Positions 1 through 4,872 of a DNA stretch of 6,658 nucleotides are shown piece after piece; positions within the stretch are counted from its first letter, which is position 1; the number at the start of each line of letters is the position of its first letter. Source of the stretch: Oscillospiraceae bacterium. Lineage in GTDB: Bacteria > Bacillota > Clostridia > Oscillospirales > Oscillospiraceae. Location: contig WRMX01000143.1 in the NCBI GenBank assembly GCA_009776905.1, positions 1 through 6,658 on the forward strand, read 5' to 3'. The translations under genes and the position numbers were made by a program. The notes beneath the pieces were generated by a model that did not search any database, was not told where the DNA came from, and worked only from the letters and a program-made list of their open reading frames with translations.

Positions 1-17
1 GGGGGGTCCCCCCCCCC
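1..17. other. G6-T-C10 homopolymer palindrome at window edge
   Basis: Six G, one T, then ten C form a perfect self-complementary block at the first base of the window. It has no T-tail, no coding sense and no link to the downstream leader. The likeliest explanation is a contig end or a sequencing or assembly artefact at a homopolymer. A real G:C hairpin cannot be excluded from this sequence alone. Confidence 0.4.
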
Positions 18-49
18 ACGACCCAAACGCCATGCGGCATCCGGACTTC

Positions 50-64
50 GCGAGCGTAGCTCGC
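50..64 (+). other. Small GC hairpin in xdhC leader
   Basis: GCGAGC (50-55) and GCTCGC (59-64) are perfect inverted repeats around a GTA loop, 30 bases upstream of the chosen xdhC start. The sequence after it on the + strand is ATAATAAAA rather than a T-run, so it is not a standard terminator in this direction. CATAAT at 64-69 could serve as a -10 element, but no matching -35 was found. The function is unknown; it could be a leader structure or chance. Confidence 0.25.
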
Positions 65-79
65 ATAATAAAACTAACC

Positions 80-88
80 GGTGAGGGA
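80..88 (+). promoter_or_regulatory. Ribosome binding site deciding the xdhC start
   Basis: GGTGAGGGA, with core GAGGG at 83-87, lies 7 bases before the ATG at 95. The upstream in-frame ATG at 32 has only CCCAAACGCC before it and no purine-rich site. This favours the start at 95 over 32. Confidence 0.75.
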
Positions 89-94
89 AAGCAT

Positions 95-1147
95 ATGAAA
101 GATATTGTCAACACTGCGATTGAATTGCTGAATGCAGGGGAGAGCTTTGTACAGGCGACTATTCTGGTCAGCAGCGGGTCGACCCCGCGAGGAGCCGGAT
201 CGTGCATGATTATACGCAGCGACGGAAGCATATGCGGGACTGTCGGCGGCGGCGCGCTCGAAGCGGGCATCATGAAGACCGCTCCGGGAGTGATGAGCAG
301 CAAACTTGCGCGCGTCATCGATATCGTGCTCGATGGAAACGATGAAATTGCCGTAGATATGATATGCGGGGGAAACGCTTCGGTTTTGGTCGATTATATC
401 GATCCTAAGCATCCGGGGCATCTTGAATATTTTACCGCTCTGCTGGCAACGCTGCGATCGGGAATACAGGCGCGGATCGTGACCGTACCGCCGAAAGAGG
501 GGAGCAGTGCCGAACGTTGCCAGTGCCTTTTGCTGCCGAGCGGGCCGCCGCTCGGCAGCGATGGGATCGATCCGGCTGTCATTAGCGCCATTGAAAGACG
601 AAGCGGCGGCTACGATGCGTTTACGAAACTGGATAATTTAGGAATCTACTTGCACAGCGTCGGAAATGATGGCGTCGCATACATATTCGGCGCGGGGCAT
701 TGCGGCGAGAAGCTGGCGCCCGTGCTTGCATCTGTCGGGTTCTCTGTCGTCGTGATCGACGATAGAGAAGAGTTTGCCAACGATGCGCGGTTTCCGAACG
801 CTGATGAGATCATCGTACCGGAATCGATGGATTTGCCGTTTGCACAGAGGGAGTTCGACGGTGAAAGCTATATTGTAATAGTGACGCGGGGGCACGCGCA
901 TGACGAGCTTGTTTTGCGCGGCGCTTTGCGTACAGGCGCCGGTTATGTCGGAATGATCGGGAGCAGAAGGAAGCGTGAGGCGATTTATGTGCACTTGCTA
1001 GCCGACGGTTTTTTGCAGAGCGACATCGAGCGCGTGTTTTCGCCGATCGGGATTTCGATTGATGCAGAGACGCCGGAGGAGATCGCCATCAGCATCGCTG
1101 CGGAAATGATTAAGGTGAGGGCCGCGCGGCGAGGCGGCGATTCATAG
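95..1147 (+). CDS. xdhC: XdhC/CoxI family molybdenum hydroxylase maturation protein
   Basis: This 350-residue protein has the two-part XdhC/CoxI architecture. Family members bind molybdenum cofactor and help load its sulfurated form into xanthine dehydrogenase, aldehyde oxidoreductase or CO dehydrogenase-type enzymes in the cytoplasm. The N-terminal XdhC domain shows SSGSTPRGAGSC (residues 26-37), GTVGGGALEA (48-57) and the conserved Cys-Gly-Gly at 91-93. The C-terminal Rossmann-like domain shows FGAGHCGEKLAP (198-209), an acidic strand end VVVIDDR (218-224), VTRGHAHD (263-270), GMIGSRRK (286-293) and the closing SPIGISIDAETPEEIAISI block (316-334). Length is normal for the family. An in-frame ATG at 32 would add 21 residues but lacks a ribosome site. 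The client enzyme is not in the window, so the substrate is unknown; it may lie upstream. The last codons (Gly-Asp-Ser-stop) belong to a repeat unit recopied downstream. Confidence 0.93.
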   Translation: MKDIVNTAIELLNAGESFVQATILVSSGSTPRGAGSCMIIRSDGSICGTVGGGALEAGIMKTAPGVMSSKLARVIDIVLDGNDEIAVDMICGGNASVLVDYIDPKHPGHLEYFTALLATLRSGIQARIVTVPPKEGSSAERCQCLLLPSGPPLGSDGIDPAVISAIERRSGGYDAFTKLDNLGIYLHSVGNDGVAYIFGAGHCGEKLAPVLASVGFSVVVIDDREEFANDARFPNADEIIVPESMDLPFAQREFDGESYIVIVTRGHAHDELVLRGALRTGAGYVGMIGSRRKREAIYVHLLADGFLQSDIERVFSPIGISIDAETPEEIAISIAAEMIKVRAARRGGDS

Positions 1148-1212
1148 CCCGGCGATATAGGCGGCGATTCATAGACTGATTCGTAGACTGGCGCTTAAGA
1201 TGGCGCTTCTGC
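1132..1212 (+). repeat. Degenerate short direct-repeat tract copying the xdhC stop region
   Basis: The 16-mer AGGCGGCGATTCATAG occurs at 1132-1147, where it holds the xdhC stop, and again perfectly at 1159-1174. A shortened unit GGCGATATAG lies between them at 1151-1160. Next comes a 12-base tandem pair, GATTCATAGACT (1166-1177) and GATTCGTAGACT (1178-1189), and then TGGCGCTT at 1189-1196 and 1201-1208, also 12 bases apart. GGCGATTAG at 1230-1238, overlapping the next promoter's -10, may be a further echo. The tract fills the intergenic space between xdhC and the promoter. No T-tailed hairpin was found in it. Replication slippage is the simplest origin; a regulatory role is unproven. Confidence 0.8.
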
Positions 1213-1241
1213 TTGACATATTCAAAGAAGGCGATTAGAAT
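1213..1241 (+). promoter_or_regulatory. Strong sigma-A/sigma-70-type promoter for the transporter operon
   Basis: A perfect -35 TTGACA (1213-1218), 17 bases of spacing, and a -10 TAGAAT (1236-1241, one mismatch to TATAAT) make a near-consensus housekeeping promoter. Transcription should start near 1248, giving a leader of about 40 bases before the binding-protein ATG. That leader is too short for a T-box or large riboswitch. It makes the transporter genes independent of xdhC transcription. Confidence 0.82.
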
Positions 1242-1250
1242 GTGTCCAAC

Positions 1251-1261
1251 CTACATTGTAG
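1251..1261. promoter_or_regulatory. Short palindrome just after the predicted transcription start (possible operator)
   Basis: CTACATTGTAG is a perfect 5+1+5 inverted repeat placed a few bases downstream of the predicted start site, where a repressor could block initiation. Symmetry does not extend into the flanks, and 11 bases is short, so chance is quite possible. No known regulator site was recognised. Confidence 0.25.
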
Positions 1262-1270
1262 TAATTATTC

Positions 1271-1280
1271 GAGAGGATGG
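1271..1280 (+). promoter_or_regulatory. Ribosome binding site deciding the binding-protein start
   Basis: GAGAGGATGG precedes the ATG at 1289; AGGATGGG (1274-1281) ends 7 bases before it. The upstream in-frame ATG at 1277 lies inside this purine-rich site and so cannot use it. Starting at 1289 also gives a classic Lys-Lys-Ile-Arg-Arg signal-peptide N-region. Confidence 0.7.
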
Positions 1281-1288
1281 GTATAATT

Positions 1289-2095
1289 ATGAAAAAAATT
1301 CGCAGACTCTGTATGCCGGCGCTATGTGTGTTGATGGCCGTGCTGATGGTCGCCGGTTGCGGGAAGAAAGCTTCAAAGACAGACATCGGACTCTTGACGG
1401 CCGGCACGCTCGCGGTCGGGATGGAGATCGGATATCCGCCGTTTGAGTATTTCGCCGACGACGGCGTGACTCCGATTGGCCTTGACGTCGATTTGGCAAA
1501 GGCCATCGCGGATAATCTCGGCATTAAGGTCGAGTTCAGAGACACCGCATGGGATGGGATTTTCAGCGGCCTCGGCATCGATAAGTATGACGTCGTGATG
1601 TCTTCTGTCACGATTACGGGCGACCGTAAGCAGACGATGGACTTTTCCGACCCATACATTGAAAACTGGCAGTCAATCGTGGTCAAGAAGGGGTCGCCGG
1701 CCATTACGTCGCTTGAACAGCTTAACGGCTTGCTCGTGGGGTATCAGGGAGCGACGACTTCGGACGACTATTTGAACGATTTGATTGAGACGGGCGCCGT
1801 CGATTGCCGCGTCGCTTCCTATGACAAGGTCATCAACTGCTTTGACGATCTCAGGCTCGGGCGCATTGACGTCGCTATTGTTGATAGCGTCGTTTCCGAG
1901 GGATATGTCGACAGAGAACCTGATACGTTCGAAATCACCTGGCATCAAAAAAACGTGGCAGGGGCGGAGCCTGAGCTATTTGGCGTAGCAATCAAGAAAG
2001 GTAACACCAAGCTGCAAGAAGCGGTCAACGGTGCTCTTGCGACACTAGAAAAAAGCGGCAAGCTTGATGAAATCCGCATGAATTGGCTCGGATAA
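1289..2095 (+). CDS. Amino-acid ABC transporter substrate-binding lipoprotein (SBP family 3)
   Basis: This 268-residue precursor captures a polar amino acid outside the membrane and delivers it to the permease encoded next. Residues 1-23 form a lipoprotein signal: basic N-region MKKIRR, hydrophobic core, and lipobox V21-A22-G23-C24, so Cys24 should be lipidated and about 245 residues remain on the outer membrane face. The mature part has family-3 hallmarks: GYPPFEYFADDG (48-59), GLDVDLAKAIADNLG (64-78), a TGDRKQTMDFSDPY block (110-123) with the Arg113 expected to bind the ligand carboxylate, GYQGATTS (151-158), and GRIDVAIVDS (191-200) with Asp199 at the usual amino-group site. Length is normal. 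The fold points to amino acids, but the exact ligand (Gln, Arg, His, cystine or other) cannot be read from sequence. Its own strong promoter lies 47 bases upstream, and an mRNA hairpin follows the gene. Confidence 0.93.
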   Translation: MKKIRRLCMPALCVLMAVLMVAGCGKKASKTDIGLLTAGTLAVGMEIGYPPFEYFADDGVTPIGLDVDLAKAIADNLGIKVEFRDTAWDGIFSGLGIDKYDVVMSSVTITGDRKQTMDFSDPYIENWQSIVVKKGSPAITSLEQLNGLLVGYQGATTSDDYLNDLIETGAVDCRVASYDKVINCFDDLRLGRIDVAIVDSVVSEGYVDREPDTFEITWHQKNVAGAEPELFGVAIKKGNTKLQEAVNGALATLEKSGKLDEIRMNWLG

Positions 2096-2108
2096 TCGTG
2101 TTGTATTT

Positions 2109-2144
2109 TCATGGATGAGACAGGTGGTGCTGTTACATCCATGA
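2109..2144 (+). promoter_or_regulatory. Intra-operon mRNA hairpin between binding protein and permease
   Basis: TCATGGATG (2109-2117) pairs perfectly with CATCCATGA (2136-2144). After one A-A mismatch, GACAG (2119-2123) pairs with CTGTT (2130-2134, one G-U), closing a 6-base GTGGTG loop. The stem is thus 14 pairs with one interruption. No T-run follows, so it is not a full intrinsic terminator. Hairpins at this position in binding-protein operons commonly protect the upstream message or partly block polymerase, so that binding protein exceeds membrane components. That role is inferred here. Confidence 0.65.
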
Positions 2145-2165
2145 TTTACGGAAAGTTGGAAGAGT

Positions 2166-3119
2166 ATGAGTTCGCAGAACAAAAAGCCCGCGCGCGTTAA
2201 CTCGCGGTTGCGCGTCGCTTGCATAGTGGTTGCTGCCATTTTAGTGATAGGGGCTGTTATGGCGCTCGTCAAGCCGCCGATGTCGGACCTGGTCGAGCGG
2301 ATACCTGAGGAGATGGTTGACAGAGCCGGAGCCAATTACAGCCAAACTGAATACAATTATTTGATTTTCAACATTGCGCGCGGACGGAATGTGCGGACTG
2401 CTGAATCGGACACATATATCGGAATTTTTGGCATGGTTATCCAAATTAACGACGGATTCCCCGCCAAGCTCGCGAATATGCTTTTCTGGCTGCCCGCGTT
2501 GTTGTCCGGCGCGCGCATCACAATCTCGCTCACCATCGTGTCGATGCTTGCGGGGGTGTTTTTGAGCGTGTTCCTGGCCCTCGGCAAAATATCGAAAATT
2601 AAGCTGATAAGCAAGCCGTGCAGCGCGTATATTTTCTTTTTCAGGGGCACGCCGTTGCTTATGCAGCTCTTTTTTGTTTACTATGCGCTGCCGATGATGA
2701 GCACCGCACTGACCATAAATGACAAGTTCACGGCCGCATTCGTCGCATTTGCTCTCAACAATGCGGCGTATTGCGCCGAAATCATCCGAGCGGCCATCCA
2801 ATCAATTGATAAGGGGCAGTTTGAGGTTTCGCACGCGCTTGGCCTGACATATGCGCAGACGATGCGGCTGGTCATTATTCCGCAGTCGTTCAGGCGGCTC
2901 ATTCCGCCCGTAGCGAACGAGTTTATCATGGTTTTGAAGGATGTTTCGCTTGTTTCGCTGATTGCGCTGTCCGATCTGACGCACACGACCCGCTCGATCA
3001 ACAGCTCGAGCAGTTCCGTGCTCGTGTTCATACCCGCTATGATCATATATCTCGTGATCACTGCGTTTTTTACGTTCGTTTTCAACCGGTTGGAGAAACG
3101 ATTCTCCGTCTACCAATAG
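2166..3119 (+). CDS. Amino-acid ABC transporter permease (HisMQ/GlnP type) with long N-terminal extension
   Basis: This 317-residue membrane protein forms the channel of the importer, probably as a homodimer since only one permease gene is present. The core from about residue 105 matches the polar-amino-acid permease family: LLSGARITISLTIVSMLAG (112-130), the hallmark FFFRGTPLLMQLFFVYY (157-173), and a cytoplasmic coupling loop around FEVSHALGLTYAQTMRLVIIPQ (219-240), which is the EAA-type loop contacting the ATPase. LKDVSLVSLI (257-266) and a last membrane segment near 285-306 complete it. The family is usually about 220 residues. Here about 100 extra residues carry a first membrane segment (17-35) and a polar stretch of about 70 residues that should lie outside the membrane. 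GGAAAG at 2150-2155 is a plausible ribosome site, 10 bases before ATG. Confidence 0.93.
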   Translation: MSSQNKKPARVNSRLRVACIVVAAILVIGAVMALVKPPMSDLVERIPEEMVDRAGANYSQTEYNYLIFNIARGRNVRTAESDTYIGIFGMVIQINDGFPAKLANMLFWLPALLSGARITISLTIVSMLAGVFLSVFLALGKISKIKLISKPCSAYIFFFRGTPLLMQLFFVYYALPMMSTALTINDKFTAAFVAFALNNAAYCAEIIRAAIQSIDKGQFEVSHALGLTYAQTMRLVIIPQSFRRLIPPVANEFIMVLKDVSLVSLIALSDLTHTTRSINSSSSSVLVFIPAMIIYLVITAFFTFVFNRLEKRFSVYQ

Positions 3120-3151
3120 GGGGTATTGAGCATGGGGGGTATTGAGAATGG
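3120..3151 (+). repeat. Tandem 16-bp duplication of the ATPase translation start region
   Basis: GGGGTATTGAGCATGG (3120-3135) and GGGGTATTGAGAATGG (3136-3151) match at 15 of 16 bases. Each copy has a G-run about 8 bases before an ATG. The second ATG (3148) starts the ATPase. The first (3132) is out of frame by one base and would encode only 9 residues, MGGIENGAT, ending at 3161 inside the ATPase gene. It is a duplicated start site with one copy reduced to a decoy or short leader ORF. Confidence 0.85.
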
Positions 3152-3906
3152 CGCTACTTAGGACGGAAAAGGTCTGTAAGAGGTTCGGCACTCTCGAGGT
3201 GCTGAAGAATATCGACATGTCCGTGGAACAGGGCGAGGTGGTTTGCATCATCGGGCCGTCGGGCGCCGGAAAGTCCACGTTCCTGCGGTCGATGAACCAG
3301 CTGGAGACGATCACAAGCGGGAAAATCTTCCTCGATGAGGAGCTTTTTCTGCATAGGGAGAACAATGTAACGATTTCGCGCGTCGAGCAGGCTGAGTATA
3401 AGAGGCTGCTGTTGGAAATGGGGATGGTGTTCCAGGCGTTTAATCTGTTCCCGCACAAGACAGCGCTCGAGAACATCATGCTGGCGCCCATCAATGTGAA
3501 GAAAATGAGCAAGGCGGACGCGGAGGAGCTTTGCCGAGGGCTGCTCGACAAGGTCGGCCTGGCTGAGAAGGCGGACGAATACCCGATCCGCCTGTCGGGC
3601 GGGCAGCAGCAGCGGGTGGCGATCGCCAGGGCTTTGGCCATGGACCCGAAGATCATGCTGTTTGACGAGCCGACAAGCGCGCTCGACCCCGAGCTTGTGG
3701 GGGAGGTCCTGAGCGTGATGAGGAGCCTTGCGGAGAGCGGCATGACGATGGTGGTCGTTTCGCATGAGATGGGCTTCGCGCGCGAGGTGGCAAACCACGT
3801 AATTTTTATGTGCGACGGGCTGATAGCGGAAGAGGGCCCGCCTTCGATGATATTTTCCGCTCCTGAAAACCCGCGGACGAGGCAGTTCCTCAACAGCGTC
3901 TTATAG
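3148..3906 (+). CDS. Amino-acid ABC transporter ATP-binding protein (GlnQ/HisP type)
   Basis: This 252-residue cytoplasmic ATPase powers the importer encoded with the two preceding genes. All nucleotide-binding motifs are intact: Walker A GPSGAGKST (36-44), Q-loop VFQAFNLFPH (94-103), ABC signature LSGGQQQRVAIARAL (149-163), Walker B IMLFDEPTSALD (169-180) with catalytic Glu174, and the H-loop VVSHEMGFAREV (203-214). The FNLFPHKTALENIMLAP stretch and the SHEMGFAREVANH ending are typical of the polar-amino-acid subfamily. Compared with short members there is a modest charged insertion (about 63-90) before the Q-loop. The ATG at 3148 is chosen because GGGGGG (3134-3139) is 8 bases upstream; a TTG at 3142 would add two residues. 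The gap from the permease stop is 28 bases and holds the 16-bp duplication. Confidence 0.95.
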   Translation: MALLRTEKVCKRFGTLEVLKNIDMSVEQGEVVCIIGPSGAGKSTFLRSMNQLETITSGKIFLDEELFLHRENNVTISRVEQAEYKRLLLEMGMVFQAFNLFPHKTALENIMLAPINVKKMSKADAEELCRGLLDKVGLAEKADEYPIRLSGGQQQRVAIARALAMDPKIMLFDEPTSALDPELVGEVLSVMRSLAESGMTMVVVSHEMGFAREVANHVIFMCDGLIAEEGPPSMIFSAPENPRTRQFLNSVL

Positions 3907-3910
3907 CCGG

Positions 3911-4810
3911 ATGATGTCTAAAAAAGCTCGTTCGACAGTTTGTTTGATATTGACGTCCGTCATTTGGGGCGTCGCCTTCGTCGCGCAGCGGGCCGGGCTG
4001 GAGTATGTCGGTTCGCTGACATTCAACGGCGTCCGGTTCGCGCTCGGAGCGCTGCCATTGATACCGCTCACATTATGCTTTGAACGCGGGGAGAACAACA
4101 AAGCCCGCAATGTCGGAGCGTTGCGGACAGGTGTGATTGGCGGCGTGATTCTTTTTTCTGCTGCGACCCTCCAGCAGTATGGGGTGGAGTTTACGGCATC
4201 GGCGGGAAAGTCCGGGTTCATCACGGGCTTATATGTCGTGTTGGTACCCGTGCTTGGGGCCGCAATGGGCAAAAAGACCACGATTTTCGTCTGGATCGGC
4301 GCGGTTTTTGCTATCGCGGGCCTGTATCTGCTCAGCATGCGCGACGGGCTGCTTACGATTGAGGTGGGGGATGTCGTCCTGCTGATCGGCGCGTTGATTT
4401 GGGCGGTGCACATTATTTACGTTGACAAATGTGCGGGGAGCGTGAGCCCTATCCGCTTTTCAGCAGTGCAGTTCCTGACGTGCTCCGCCTTGAGCCTCGT
4501 CGGGGCTTTTGCATTTGAAGAAGTCAAGGCATCCGCGATACTCGCGGGGTATGTCCCGATACTCTATGGGGGCCTTTTGTCGGTCGGGATCGCATATACC
4601 CTGCAGATTTTTGGCCAACGGAACGTGGAGCCCGCGAAGGCCGCAATAATATTCTCCCTGGAGTCGCTATTCGCCGTGCTGGGCGGAGCGGCCATCCTGG
4701 GAGAAGTAATGGATTTGTATAGCTACATCGGGTGCGTGTTGATTTTTGCGGGCATCATCGTATCGCAGCTTGCTCCCGGAGCGCGAGCGCGGAGCCGCAC
4801 GTCAATATAA
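3911..4810 (+). CDS. EamA/DMT family transporter, 10 membrane segments
   Basis: This 299-residue integral membrane protein has two tandem EamA repeats (about 8-142 and 152-288), giving around ten membrane helices. Recognisable parts are SVIWGVAFVAQRAGLEYVG (16-34) with the FNGVRFALGALPLIPL segment in the first half, and GALIWAVHIIYVDK plus the QRNVEPAKAAIIFSLESLFAVLGG block in the second. The family includes exporters and permeases for amino acids, nucleosides and other metabolites; the substrate here cannot be told. The start is only 4 bases after the ATPase stop, and ATGATG is preceded by a poor ribosome site (AGCCGG), so translation is probably coupled to the ATPase. The second ATG (3914) is equally possible. 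The C-terminal ARSRTSI residues are encoded partly by the first copy of a 26-bp tandem repeat, which also provides the TAA stop. Confidence 0.88.
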   Translation: MMSKKARSTVCLILTSVIWGVAFVAQRAGLEYVGSLTFNGVRFALGALPLIPLTLCFERGENNKARNVGALRTGVIGGVILFSAATLQQYGVEFTASAGKSGFITGLYVVLVPVLGAAMGKKTTIFVWIGAVFAIAGLYLLSMRDGLLTIEVGDVVLLIGALIWAVHIIYVDKCAGSVSPIRFSAVQFLTCSALSLVGAFAFEEVKASAILAGYVPILYGGLLSVGIAYTLQIFGQRNVEPAKAAIIFSLESLFAVLGGAAILGEVMDLYSYIGCVLIFAGIIVSQLAPGARARSRTSI

Positions 4811-4872
4811 CGGCGCGGAGCTGAACGTCAATATAGTGGTGCGGAGCCGCACGTCAATATAGCGGCGCGGAG
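4789..4872. repeat. 26-bp tandem repeat (three copies plus a 6-base start of a fourth) at the convergent gene junction
   Basis: Copies run 4789-4814, 4815-4840 and 4841-4866, with GCGGAG restarting at 4867. Each begins GCGGAGC and contains ACGTCAATATA. Copies 1 and 3 differ at one base; copy 2 differs from copy 3 at four. Copy 1 carries the EamA stop and copy 3 the FapA stop, leaving a 43-base gap between the genes. Because 26 is not a multiple of 3, TAA/TAG at 4808, 4834 and 4860 cover all three + frames, and TGA (complement of TCA at 4802, 4828 and 4854) covers all three - frames. GTGCGG-AG-CCGCAC (4839-4852) is a small palindrome, but no T-run follows on either strand. Confidence 0.93.

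Noticed and set aside
64..69. CATAAT as a -10 element for xdhC
   Set aside because: No acceptable -35 exists 16-18 bases upstream. The real promoter may lie before the window or be shared with upstream genes.
1242..1288. T-box or riboswitch leader for an amino-acid transporter
   Set aside because: The predicted leader is only about 40 bases, too short for these elements, and shows no T-box sequence.
1213..1446. + strand open frame starting at the TTG of the -35 element
   Set aside because: It starts inside the promoter, overlaps the lipoprotein signal sequence in another frame, and has no ribosome site or recognisable domain.
2802..3893. Long - strand open frame (363 codons) opposite the permease and ATPase genes
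   Set aside because: The + strand holds intact Walker A, signature and Walker B motifs there. The - translation is Ser/Leu-rich with no recognisable domain, as expected for an antisense shadow.
4839..4852. Palindrome GTGCGG-AG-CCGCAC as a bidirectional terminator for the convergent genes
   Set aside because: The loop is too tight for all six pairs, and neither strand has a T-run after it. It is part of the tandem repeat unit.
4789..4866. CRISPR-like array
   Set aside because: The 26-bp units are contiguous with no unique spacers between them, so this is a simple tandem repeat.
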